Assembly (NCBI RefSeq): GCF_943181435.1
Contig: NZ_OW969598.1
Location: 1 to 64,000, forward strand
Reading direction: 5' to 3'
Length of the DNA stretch: 64,000 bases
Source: Neisseria sp. Marseille-Q6792
GTDB lineage: Bacteria > Pseudomonadota > Gammaproteobacteria > Burkholderiales > Neisseriaceae
Part shown: positions 1 to 7,445 of the stretch, piece after piece
How the letters are laid out: every line of letters begins with the position of its first letter
Position numbering within the stretch: the stretch's first letter is position 1
Program-made: the position numbers and the translations under genes
Notes under the pieces: generated by a model
Seen by the model: only the letters and a program-made list of their open reading frames with translations
What the model was told of the DNA's origin: nothing
Databases searched by the model: none

Positions 1-126
1 GTTGCCTCGCCTTAGCTCAAAGAGAACGATTCTCTAAGGTGCTGAAGCACCAAGTGAATCGGTTCCGTACTATTTGTACTGTCTGCGGCTTCGTCGCCTT
101 GTCCTGATTTTTGTTAATCCACTATA
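1..126. repeat. Correia element, long form, left end outside window
   Basis: The right part of a Correia repeat enclosed element. It contains the internal segment with AACGATTCTCTAAGG and the GGTGCTGAAGCACC hairpin, which marks the long form of about 155 bp, and it ends in the terminal inverted repeat TTAATCCACTATA. The matching left end lies before base 1. Long-form elements are known to carry an IHF-binding site and can supply promoters or RNase III sites. Confidence 0.93.
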
Positions 127-192
127 TTTCCCGCCATCCCAAAAACGAAGAGCGGCAGGAATTTATCGGAAAAACAGCACCTCTCCGCCGTC

Positions 193-288
193 ATTCCCGC
201 GAAAGCGGGAATCTAGGAACTCAAAGCTGCAAGAATTTATCAGAAACAACCGAGACTTAAAAAAACGGATTCCCGTCTGCGCGGGAAT
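193..288. repeat. dRS3 repeat pair (neisserial intergenic mosaic)
   Basis: Two copies of the 20-bp dRS3 inverted repeat, at 193-212 (ATTCCCGCGAAAGCGGGAAT) and 269-288 (ATTCCCGTCTGCGCGGGAAT), flank an RS-type spacer. dRS3 arrays are typical of meningococcal and N. lactamica intergenic DNA and are known integration targets for filamentous Nf-type prophages. No gene lies in 127-567. Confidence 0.85.
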
Positions 289-337
289 GACGGGACTTTA
301 GGTTTTTGTTTTTCTGTTTTTGCGGGAATGACGAATT

Positions 338-365
338 TATAGTGGATTAAATTTAATCCACTATA
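338..365. repeat. Correia tips only: 28-bp perfect palindrome
   Basis: The left tip TATAGTGGATTAAA is joined directly to the right tip TTTAATCCACTATA with nothing between. Each half equals the end of the Correia elements elsewhere in the window (for example 2001 and 2107). It looks like a vestigial element that has lost its core. Confidence 0.85.
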
Positions 366-488
366 CTTCAATCCATAAAAGTCTTATATGCCAACAAACA
401 AAAAAATAAAAAATTATATTTCAAAAAAATTAATTTAAATCGAGAAAATTGCCGTTTTGTTTCTGCCCGGCTTTTGTAAAACGCTAAA

Positions 489-500
489 ATGCCGTCTGAA
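489..500 (+). other. DNA uptake sequence, 12-mer
   Basis: ATGCCGTCTGAA, the extended AT-DUS recognised by the neisserial competence pilin ComP. It lies in the leader about 70 bases ahead of the NhaC-family gene and has no partner close enough to form a terminator hairpin. Confidence 0.9.
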
Positions 501-567
501 AACGTCGGGCGGATTCGGTATGGTGTGTTAGAATCCGTTAACTTTATATCAAATCGGGCAAAGAATC

Positions 568-1947
568 ATGTTTGCTTTCAAATCCTTACTCGATATGCCG
601 CGCGGTGAGGCACTTGCCGTCGTCGTCGCTCTGATTGCCGCGATGGGCTATACCATCATTTCATTGGAGTGGCTGCCGCATATGTCCATTATTGCCGCCA
701 TCGTCGTGCTGATTTTGTACGGCTTGGCGCGCGGTTTGAAATACAACGATATGCAGGCAGGGATGATAGGCGCGTTGAATCAGGGTATGGGCGCGATTTA
801 CCTGTTTTTCTTCATCGGGCTGATGGTCAGCGCGCTGATGATGAGCGGCGCGATTCCGACGCTGATGTATTACGGTTTCGGACTGATTTCCCCGACTTAT
901 TTTTATTTTTCCGCCTTCGCGCTGTGTTCCGTCATCGGCGTGTCCATCGGCAGCAGCCTGACTACTTGCGCCACTGTCGGCGTTGCCTTTATGGGGATGG
1001 CGGCGGCGTTTCAGGCCGATATGGCGATGACGGCGGGCGCGATTGTTTCGGGCGCATTTTTTGGCGACAAAATGTCCCCGCTCTCCGACACAACGGGCAT
1101 TTCCGCGTCCATCGTCGGTATCGACTTGTTTGAGCACATCAAAAATATGATGTACACCACCATCCCCGCATGGCTCATCAGCGCGGCACTGATGCTTTGG
1201 CTTTTGCCGAATGTCGCCGCATACGATATGGGCAGCGTCGAATCCTTCCGCAGCCAGCTTGAAGCCACGGGATTGGTGCACGGCTATTCGCTGATTCCGT
1301 TTGCACTATTGGTCGTTTTGGCATTGATGCGCGTCAATGCCGTGGTCGCCATGCTCTTTACCGTCATGGTTGCCGTTGCGGTAACTTATCTGCACAGTAC
1401 GCCCGATCTGCGTCAGCTCGGCGCGTGGTTTTACGGCGGCTACAAACTCGAAGGCGAAGCGTTTAAAGACATCGCCAAACTCATTTCGCGCGGTGGCTTG
1501 GAAAGTATGTTTTTCACGCAAACCATCGTGATTCTCGGGATGAGTTTGGGCGGGCTGCTGTTTGCGCTGGGCGCGATTCCTTCCTTGCTGGATGCCGTCC
1601 GCAGCTTTTTGACGAATGCCGGACGCGCGACGTTCAGCGTCGCCATGACTTCGGTCGGGGTCAATTTCCTGATTGGAGAGCAATATTTGAGTATTTTGTT
1701 GTCGGGTGAAACATTCAAACCCGTTTACGATAAGCTCGGCCTGCATTCGCGCAACCTGTCGCGGACTCTGGAAGATGCGGGGACGGTTATCAACCCGCTC
1801 GTGCCGTGGAGCGTGTGCGGCGTATTTATCAGCCATGCGCTGGGCGTACCCGTTTGGGAATATCTGCCTTATGCCTTTTTCTGCTATTTGAGTTTGGCTT
1901 TGACGCTTCTGTTCGGCTGGACGGGGCTGACCTTGAGCAAAAAATAA
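568..1947 (+). CDS. nhaC: NhaC-family Na+/H+ antiporter
   Basis: A 459-residue integral membrane protein with about 11-12 hydrophobic segments from residue 15 to the C-terminus. The NhaC family exchanges Na+ for H+ at the inner membrane. The sequence GDKMSPLSDTT at about residues 166-176, inside a Gly/Ser-rich membrane stretch, is the conserved family motif. Length is normal for NhaC. The ATG at 568 is the first in frame after a long AT-rich leader. The gene is monocistronic and ends in a DUS hairpin terminator. The Nqr pump and a NhaD antiporter lie further along the window, so it probably belongs to the same sodium economy. Other substrates (malate/lactate antiport occurs in relatives) cannot be excluded. 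Confidence 0.85.
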   Translation: MFAFKSLLDMPRGEALAVVVALIAAMGYTIISLEWLPHMSIIAAIVVLILYGLARGLKYNDMQAGMIGALNQGMGAIYLFFFIGLMVSALMMSGAIPTLMYYGFGLISPTYFYFSAFALCSVIGVSIGSSLTTCATVGVAFMGMAAAFQADMAMTAGAIVSGAFFGDKMSPLSDTTGISASIVGIDLFEHIKNMMYTTIPAWLISAALMLWLLPNVAAYDMGSVESFRSQLEATGLVHGYSLIPFALLVVLALMRVNAVVAMLFTVMVAVAVTYLHSTPDLRQLGAWFYGGYKLEGEAFKDIAKLISRGGLESMFFTQTIVILGMSLGGLLFALGAIPSLLDAVRSFLTNAGRATFSVAMTSVGVNFLIGEQYLSILLSGETFKPVYDKLGLHSRNLSRTLEDAGTVINPLVPWSVCGVFISHALGVPVWEYLPYAFFCYLSLALTLLFGWTGLTLSKK

Positions 1948-1960
1948 GCGGATAAGCGAA

Positions 1961-2001
1961 ATGCCGTCTGAACCTGTTTTCCGGTTTCAGACGGCATTTT
2001 T
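1961..2001 (+). terminator. DUS inverted-pair terminator
   Basis: ATGCCGTCTGAA and TTCAGACGGCAT form a 12-bp stem followed by a short T run, 13 bases after the nhaC stop. A Correia element begins at the end of the T run. Confidence 0.9.
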
Positions 2002-2107
2002 ATAGTGGATTAAATTTAAACCAGTACGGCGTTACCTCGCCTTGCCGTACTATCTGTACTGTCTGCGGCTTCGTTGCCTTGTCCTGATTTAAATTTAATC
2101 CACTATA
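2001..2107. repeat. Correia element, short form (107 bp)
   Basis: A complete short Correia element with both terminal inverted repeats and the internal segment ACCAGTACGGCG...GTCCTGATTT. It lacks the about 50-bp insert with the IHF-type site. It starts directly on the T tract of the preceding terminator. Confidence 0.95.
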
Positions 2108-2181
2108 TGTTTGGCGGATGGGGCGGATTGAAACAGAAAACGCCCGTACCGTCATCCTAAACTGTGCAGAAACGGCGGTGC

Positions 2182-3006
2182 TTACTTCACACGGGTTGCC
2201 ATCAGCGTATGCAGGCGGCGGTTGTCGGCGCGGGCGACGGTGAACTGCAAACCGCCGATGATGACTTTTTCGCCGCGTACGGGCAGGTGTCCCAACTCTT
2301 GAATGACCAAACCGCCGATGGTGTCGGCTTCTTCGCTGCTGTATTCCGTGCCGAAGAAGGTGTTGATGTCTTCGATTTCGGTAACGGCGTGGATGCGCCA
2401 GCGTTCGGCGGAAACGGCGTGGATATTGTCCGCGCTGTCATCTTCGTCAAACTCGTCTTCGATTTCGCCGACGATTTGCTCGATGATGTCTTCAAAGGTG
2501 ACCAAACCGGATGTACCGCCGTATTCGTCGATGACGATCGCCATGTGGTTGCGCTGTTCGCGGAACTCTTTTAAAAGGGCGGTCAAAGATTTGCCTTCGG
2601 GAACGAAAACGGCAGGGCGCAATATCGATTTGAGGTGGAACTGCTCGGGGTTGAACATATATTTGAGCAGGTCTTTGGCGTGCAAAATACCCAAAACTTC
2701 GTCTTTGTCTTCGCCGATGACGGGGAAACGCGAATGGGCGGTATCGATAACGTAGGCGGTGATGCGTTCGATGCTGTCGTTTTCTTTTAAAACGTTCATA
2801 CGGCTGCGCGTAATCATCGCGTCGCGCACTTCCAGCTCGGCAAAGTCCAATACTTTTTCCAGCCGGGTCAGTGTGTCGGCGTCAAAAACTTCCTGCTCGT
2901 GCGCTTGGCGCAACAGGGTTAATACGTCTTCGGCGGAGTCTGGCTCGCCGGCAAGTCGGGAGATTAGGCGTTCGAAAAACTTGGATTTCGACTGCGTACC
3001 GTCCAT
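2182..3006 (-). CDS. corC: CorC-like CBS-domain protein (metal resistance/efflux)
   Basis: A 274-residue soluble protein. Two CBS domains span about residues 60-185, with the conserved stretches [11 protein letters not shown] (60-70) and [20 protein letters not shown] (160-179), followed by the C-terminal CorC/HlyC transporter-associated domain. It has no DUF21 membrane domain, so it is the short CorC form rather than the membrane-bound CNNM/PaeA type. Family members are linked to Mg2+/Co2+ handling, but the biochemical role is not settled. It lies 1 bp downstream of ybeY on the same strand, an arrangement common in proteobacteria, and is presumably co-transcribed. Confidence 0.9.
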
Positions 3007-3007
3007 T

Positions 3008-3523
3008 TTAATATTCGTCCTCTTGGTAGGGGTTGGGGAAGCCTGCCGCCAGCATCAGGCGGATTTCTTCGGCTTCCATTATTTCGGCTTCATCGTCTTC
3101 GATGTGGTCGTAGCCCATCAGGTGTAAAGTACCGTGTATGGTCAGGTGGGCAAAATGCTGCTCGGGTGTTTTGCCTTGTTCGGCGGCTTCTTTCAAAACC
3201 ACTTGAGGACAAATCACCAAATCGCCATACAGGCCGTCTGAAAACTGGTCGGGCAGGATTTCGCCTTCGTTGAGCGCGAAACTCAAGACATTGGTGGCGT
3301 AATCTTTGCCGCGGTAGTCGCGGTTGTAGGCGCGGGCTTCTTCTTCGTCCAGAAGAATCAGGCTGATGTCTGCGCGGCGGTATTCGTTTTTCAAGGCAGA
3401 CCACGCCCAGCGATAAAAATCGCGTTCGCTCGGAAGGTCGGCTGCGGTTGAGGCGTTTTCAAAGTTCAGATGAAAACGTTGCCGCTGTAAGGATAAAAAA
3501 GGATATTGTTTGGCGCGTTTCAT
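3008..3523 (-). CDS. ybeY: Endoribonuclease YbeY, rRNA maturation factor
   Basis: A 171-residue single-domain metalloprotein. YbeY acts in 16S rRNA 3'-end maturation and ribosome quality control. The family signature HGTLHLMGYDH (residues 130-140) supplies the zinc-binding histidines H130, H134 and H140. The N-terminal half, including DYRGKDYATNVLSF, is typical. Length is normal. It is the first gene of a two-gene unit with corC. A DUS core lies inside the reading frame near 3230. Confidence 0.95.
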   Translation of the reverse strand: MKRAKQYPFLSLQRQRFHLNFENASTAADLPSERDFYRWAWSALKNEYRRADISLILLDEEEARAYNRDYRGKDYATNVLSFALNEGEILPDQFSDGLYGDLVICPQVVLKEAAEQGKTPEQHFAHLTIHGTLHLMGYDHIEDDEAEIMEAEEIRLMLAAGFPNPYQEDEY

Positions 3524-3641
3524 GTTGTCTGGGAAATTTGGTTTTTAGGCGTAAATATAACATATTCACCCCCATGCCGTCTGAAAAACCGCCCAAAATA
3601 TGATAGACTTCATGCCGTTTTCCATCTTTCAGGCAACCATT

Positions 3642-4577
3642 ATGAACCCGAAAAAACTCGTTATCGCCAGTCGCGAAAGCCTGCTTGCCATGTGGCAGGC
3701 AAAATATATCCAAGGCCGTCTGAAAGCCCTGTATCCCGATTGCGAAGTCGAGATTTTGGGCATGACCACGCGCGGCGACCGGATTTTGGACAGAACTTTG
3801 TCAAAAGTCGGCGGTAAAGGCTTGTTTGTCAAAGAGTTGGAACAGGCTTTGTATGACGGCAGGGCCGACTTGGCCGTGCATTCGATTAAAGACGTACCGA
3901 TGGATTTGCCTGAAGGTTTCGCGCTTGCGGCCATCGGCGAACGCGCCAATCCGTTTGACGCGTTTGTGTCCAACCAATACGCGCGTTTGGAAGAAATGCC
4001 CAAAGGCGCGATCGTCGGCACATCCAGCCTGCGCCGCGAAGCCCAGTTGCGTGCGCGCTATCCGCATTTGCTTATCAAACCTTTGCGCGGCAATGTGCAA
4101 ACCCGTTTGTCCAAACTCGATAACGGCGAATACGACGCAATTATCTTGGCTGCCGCCGGTTTGCAGCGTCTGGAATTGGATGAACGCATCCGCATGATTT
4201 TGTCGGAATCCGACAGCCTGCCTGCAGCCGGACAAGGCGCATTGGGTATTGAAATTGCCGCGCACCGCGAAGATTTGTACGAAGTCTTGAAGCCACTAAA
4301 CCACGATACCACACACGCCTGCGTTACGGCAGAACGCGCTTTGGCGCGCGCTTTGGGCGGAAGCTGCCAAGTGCCGCTGGCCGCATATTGCACGGAAGAA
4401 AACGGCTTGCTGACCTTGCGCGGACTGGTCGGACACCCCGACGGTTCGGTTGTGTTGCAGGCGGACGCGCAAGCCCCTGCCGAATACGCCGACGCGCTCG
4501 GACGCGCAGTCGCTAAGAAATTGGCGGACGACGGTGCGCGGGAATTGATTGGAGCAGTATTGAATACGGAAAATTGA
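3642..4577 (+). CDS. hemC: Porphobilinogen deaminase (hydroxymethylbilane synthase)
   Basis: HemC polymerises four porphobilinogen molecules into hydroxymethylbilane in the cytoplasmic heme pathway. The protein has 311 residues from the ATG at 3642. A longer frame starting at 3600 only adds 14 unconserved residues. Visible hallmarks are the catalytic Asp in SIKDVP (D84), the Arg-rich [16 protein letters not shown] segment, and the dipyrromethane cofactor cysteine in [13 protein letters not shown] (C242). It is transcribed divergently from ybeY across about 120 bp and stands alone. hemA, the first committed step of the same pathway, is at 49.5 kb. Confidence 0.97.
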   Translation: MNPKKLVIASRESLLAMWQAKYIQGRLKALYPDCEVEILGMTTRGDRILDRTLSKVGGKGLFVKELEQALYDGRADLAVHSIKDVPMDLPEGFALAAIGERANPFDAFVSNQYARLEEMPKGAIVGTSSLRREAQLRARYPHLLIKPLRGNVQTRLSKLDNGEYDAIILAAAGLQRLELDERIRMILSESDSLPAAGQGALGIEIAAHREDLYEVLKPLNHDTTHACVTAERALARALGGSCQVPLAAYCTEENGLLTLRGLVGHPDGSVVLQADAQAPAEYADALGRAVAKKLADDGARELIGAVLNTEN

Positions 4578-4591
4578 TTTTATCGAAAATT

Positions 4592-4696
4592 TATAGTGGA
4601 TTAACAAAAACCAGTACGGCGTTGCCTCGCCTTGTCGTACTATCTGTACTGTCTGCGGCTTCGTCGCCTTGTCCTGATTTTTGTTAATCCACTATA
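4592..4696. repeat. Correia element, short form
   Basis: A complete 105-bp element directly after hemC. Its ends are TATAGTGGATTAACAAAAAC and TTTTTGTTAATCCACTATA. It is inverted relative to the copy at 4892-4997, and the two bracket a dRS3 pair. Confidence 0.95.
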
Positions 4697-4763
4697 AAGA
4701 AAATAATATAAGTTATTGTTTTTAATTAGTTTGTTTCATCAGTTTTACTTGCCTTATTTCGTC

Positions 4764-4859
4764 ATTCCCGCGCAGGCGGGAATCCAGTTTGCTCGGTTTC
4801 AGTTGTTTCTAATCAATTCTTGCAGCATTGGGTTCCCAAATTCCCGCCTGCGCGGGAAT
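4764..4859. repeat. dRS3 pair
   Basis: Copies at 4764-4783 (ATTCCCGCGCAGGCGGGAAT) and 4840-4859 (ATTCCCGCCTGCGCGGGAAT) flank a 56-bp RS-type spacer. They sit between two inverted Correia elements. Confidence 0.88.
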
Positions 4860-4891
4860 GACGGCGGAAAGGTTTTTGTGGCTTCGGATAA

Positions 4892-4997
4892 TATAGTGGA
4901 TTAACAAAAATCAGGACAAGGCGACGAAGCCGCAGACAGTACAGATAGTACGACAAGGCGAGGCAACGCCGTACTGGTTTAAAGTTAATCCACTATA
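4892..4997. repeat. Correia element, short form, opposite orientation
   Basis: A complete 106-bp element in the TATAGTGGATTAACAAAAATC...GGTTTAAAGTTAATCCACTATA orientation, the mirror image of the element at 4592. After it, 4998-5124 is AT-rich; one frame stays open for about 44 codons and stops within a DUS. Confidence 0.95.
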
Positions 4998-5124
4998 CTG
5001 TGGCGTTCAAATTTTGAATTTGAGAATGATGATATTCGTATTTTTTATTTGAGTTCATCATATTGGGTTGATTTTATAGATGTTTTTAGCTTGTTTGAAA
5101 TTGTTATAGTTTATTGTTTTTTAA

Positions 5125-5170
5125 CAAAAAACAGAGCCGTCTGAACTGGTTAAGGTTCAGACGGCATTTT
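5125..5170 (-). terminator. Terminator of aspartate aminotransferase
   Basis: An inverted DUS pair (cores 5136-5145 and 5156-5165) with a stretch of A on the plus strand, which reads as a T-rich tail on the minus strand. It lies 17 bases beyond the stop codon. Confidence 0.85.
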
Positions 5171-5186
5171 CATATGGCTGTGCTTT

Positions 5187-6380
5187 TTACAGTACTTTTA
5201 CGATGCTTTCGCACAGATAATCGATGTTGTCGTCGGTAATGCCTGCAACATTAATTCGGCCGGAACGGACGGCATAAATGGCAAACTCGTTTTTCAAACG
5301 GTCAACTTGTTCGGGAGTCAAGCCGCTGAAGGAGAACATGCCGTTTTGTTCAATAATGAAATCAAAGTTTTGGCTTGCACCTTTGGCTTTGAGCAACTCG
5401 ACAAATTTTTGGCGCATGGCTTTGATGCGGCCGCGCATTTCATCGAGTTCGGCAATCCATTGTGCTTTCAAATCATCATTTTTCAACACCAGCGCAATGG
5501 TGTTCGCGCCGTGTGAAGCCGGATTGGAATACAAGGTACGGATGATGGTTTTGACTTGGCTGTGGGCGCGGGCTGCTGTTTCTTCATCTTCGGCCACCAA
5601 AGTGAACGCGCCGACGCGCTCGTTGTACATACCGAAGTTTTTGGAATAAGAGCTGGCAATCAGCAATTCTGTATTGTGTTTCAAGAACACGCGCAAGCCG
5701 TAGGCATCTTCTTCCAAACCGTTGCCAAAGCCTTGGTAGGCAAAGTCAAACAGCGGCAACCAGCCTTTTTCGGCAGAAAGTTTTGCCAGAGTTTCCCATT
5801 GTTCGGGCGTAGGGTCGATGCCGGTAGGGTTGTGGCAGCAGCCGTGCAGCAGGACGATGTCGCCTTTTTGCGCTTGGCTCAAGTCTTCAATCATACCGTC
5901 CCAATCCAAACCGTGTTTGGCGGCATCATAGTAGCGATAAGGTTTGTCTTGGATACCGACCGCTTTGGCGATGGCGTTGTGGTTTGGCCAAGTTGGATTG
6001 GAAATCCAGATGGTTTGCGCGTTCAACTGACGTTTGGCAAATTCGGTCGCAATACGCAATGCGCCTGTACCGCCAAGGCTTTGCGCTGTTTTGGCGCGGC
6101 GGCTGGCGATGATTTCGTGGTCTTTGCCGAACAGCAGGATTTGGGTTTGCTCGTTGTAGTCGGCAACGCCGTCGATGGTCAGGTAGTTTTTGGTGGTTTC
6201 GCTTTCCAACAGGCGTTTTTCGGCTTCTTTGACGGCTTTGACAATGGGTGTCGCGCCGGATGCGTCTTTGTACACGCCGATGCCGAGGTTGACTTTTTCG
6301 GGGCGGGTTTCGGCTTTGAATGCTTCGCCCAAACCGAGAATCGGATCGGCGGGGGCGGCTTCGATGTGCTTGAAGAACAT
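5187..6380 (-). CDS. aspC: Aspartate/aromatic aminotransferase
   Basis: A class I PLP-dependent aminotransferase of 397 residues, the normal length. It transfers amino groups between aspartate or aromatic amino acids and 2-oxoglutarate. The PLP-binding lysine is K247 in [17 protein letters not shown]. Supporting residues are N184 in [11 protein letters not shown]212 and Y215 in LFDFAYQGF, and a C-terminal Arg in [12 protein letters not shown] for substrate carboxylate binding. Sequence alone does not separate AspC from TyrB. It is monocistronic with its own DUS terminator; the DMP19 gene lies upstream on the same strand. Confidence 0.93.
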   Translation of the reverse strand: MFFKHIEAAPADPILGLGEAFKAETRPEKVNLGIGVYKDASGATPIVKAVKEAEKRLLESETTKNYLTIDGVADYNEQTQILLFGKDHEIIASRRAKTAQSLGGTGALRIATEFAKRQLNAQTIWISNPTWPNHNAIAKAVGIQDKPYRYYDAAKHGLDWDGMIEDLSQAQKGDIVLLHGCCHNPTGIDPTPEQWETLAKLSAEKGWLPLFDFAYQGFGNGLEEDAYGLRVFLKHNTELLIASSYSKNFGMYNERVGAFTLVAEDEETAARAHSQVKTIIRTLYSNPASHGANTIALVLKNDDLKAQWIAELDEMRGRIKAMRQKFVELLKAKGASQNFDFIIEQNGMFSFSGLTPEQVDRLKNEFAIYAVRSGRINVAGITDDNIDYLCESIVKVL

Positions 6381-6461
6381 AGCTTGCTCCTTGATGGGGA
6401 CGGAAGGTCATTCGGGTTTGCCGATTTTACGCTGTTTTACACGGGCTGGAAACAGACGCAA

Positions 6462-6959
6462 TCACGCCTGCCCGATATGGGCGAAGGTTTCCCAGTTTGA
6501 CCGTATGTGTTCTGCAAGCAGGGGCAGGTCTTGTTCGGCGGCTTCGTAGTATGCGCCGTCCCATTCTTCAAAGTCGGGGAACTGTTTGCGCAGGGAAGGG
6601 ATGTCCCGCCCTTCGTCGGCAAGCGTTTCGATGTTTTCGCCGTGTTGTTCGTAGAGGGCTTTGGCTTTGTCCAAGACTTTCGGCACGGCTTTGATTTTCC
6701 AGCGGCGCAGGCTGTCGGCAAGCGGGTTGCGGAAAATGTATTCGCCGTAGCCGGAGGCGATAAGCTGCACGAAGCCGCCTTCTTCGACTTGGCTGTCGAG
6801 GTAGCAGAATGCGGTCAGCGTGTGCTGGTCGTCGGACAGGCAGGAGAGGGATTCGTCGCCGGTTTGGGCGGTGTGTTCGAGGTAGGCGGAAACGAGGGTG
6901 TAGAGCAGAACGGATGGCTCTTGTTGTTTGATGTTTTCCGGGAGGGTAAGCGCAGTCAT
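6462..6959 (-). CDS. dmp19: DMP19, DNA-mimic protein (DUF4375 type)
   Basis: A 165-residue acidic cytoplasmic protein without membrane segments. The C-terminal half, with GYGEYIFRNPLADSLRRW and FPDFEEWDGAYYEAAEQDLP, matches the neisserial DMP19 family. Published work on the meningococcal homologue describes a dimer that mimics duplex DNA and keeps the transcription factor NHTF off its operator. The same position next to the aspartate aminotransferase supports the assignment. Asp/Glu-rich patches at EDERD-like positions and in the C-terminal third fit the mimic role. The NHTF gene is not in this window. Confidence 0.85.
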   Translation of the reverse strand: MTALTLPENIKQQEPSVLLYTLVSAYLEHTAQTGDESLSCLSDDQHTLTAFCYLDSQVEEGGFVQLIASGYGEYIFRNPLADSLRRWKIKAVPKVLDKAKALYEQHGENIETLADEGRDIPSLRKQFPDFEEWDGAYYEAAEQDLPLLAEHIRSNWETFAHIGQA

Positions 6960-7074
6960 GGTATGCCGTCTGAAAAGTGGGGATTATAGCGGATTGCGGC
7001 TTTGCGCCGAAAATATCCTTTAGCCTGCCGATGGCGTAAAATAGGCGTACACCAACCACGCAAAGGAAAATCAA

Positions 7075-7278
7075 ATGGACAATCTGAATCCGCAGGAAAT
7101 TTCCGTGTTGCCGGAAAATCTGCCGCTGTATTGCTCGGGACCCGACAACGAGCAGTGGAACGGGCATCCGAGAGTGTTTTTGCCTTTGGGCGAAGGAGAA
7201 TCGGGCAGCGTTGCCTGCCCGTATTGCGGCACGCGCTACCGCCTTGACGGCAAGATGCCGCATCATCACTACGCCTGA
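7075..7278 (+). CDS. Zinc-finger CHCC domain protein
   Basis: A 67-residue protein whose last 25 residues, ACPYCGTRYRL...HHHYA, form the zf-CHCC fold shared with the C-terminal domain of mitochondrial complex I subunit NDUFS6. It has two cysteines in CPYC and a histidine cluster at the end. In proteobacteria it is a small conserved protein of unclear function. A reasonable RBS (AAAGGAAA) lies before the ATG. It is transcribed divergently from dmp19 and ends at a shared bidirectional DUS hairpin. Confidence 0.85.
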   Translation: MDNLNPQEISVLPENLPLYCSGPDNEQWNGHPRVFLPLGEGESGSVACPYCGTRYRLDGKMPHHHYA

Positions 7279-7295
7279 ATGCAAACGGCGGAAAA

Positions 7296-7333
7296 ATGCC
7301 GTCTGAAGCCTTTTCCGATTTCAGACGGCATTT
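7296..7333. terminator. Bidirectional DUS terminator
   Basis: A perfect inverted DUS pair between two convergent genes, the zinc-finger gene on plus and lactate permease on minus. Runs of A and T flank both sides. Confidence 0.9.
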
Positions 7334-7445
7334 GTTTGGCGGGGTGGGCTGTTCCGGCACCGAGATTCTGCCCGACGCACCGCTCTGACGGGGAACGGCG
7401 GTTTCCGTTCCCCGCGTGCTGCCGCTATGGATGGCGGCGTTTCGA

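Noticed and set aside
74-301. Short plus-strand frame over the first repeats
   Set aside because: It is made of Correia element and dRS3 sequence and has no RBS or relatives. The repeats explain it.
661-1281. Minus-strand frame of 206 codons opposite nhaC
   Set aside because: Shadow of a GC-rich membrane-protein gene; the amino-acid composition is His/Arg-rich and implausible.
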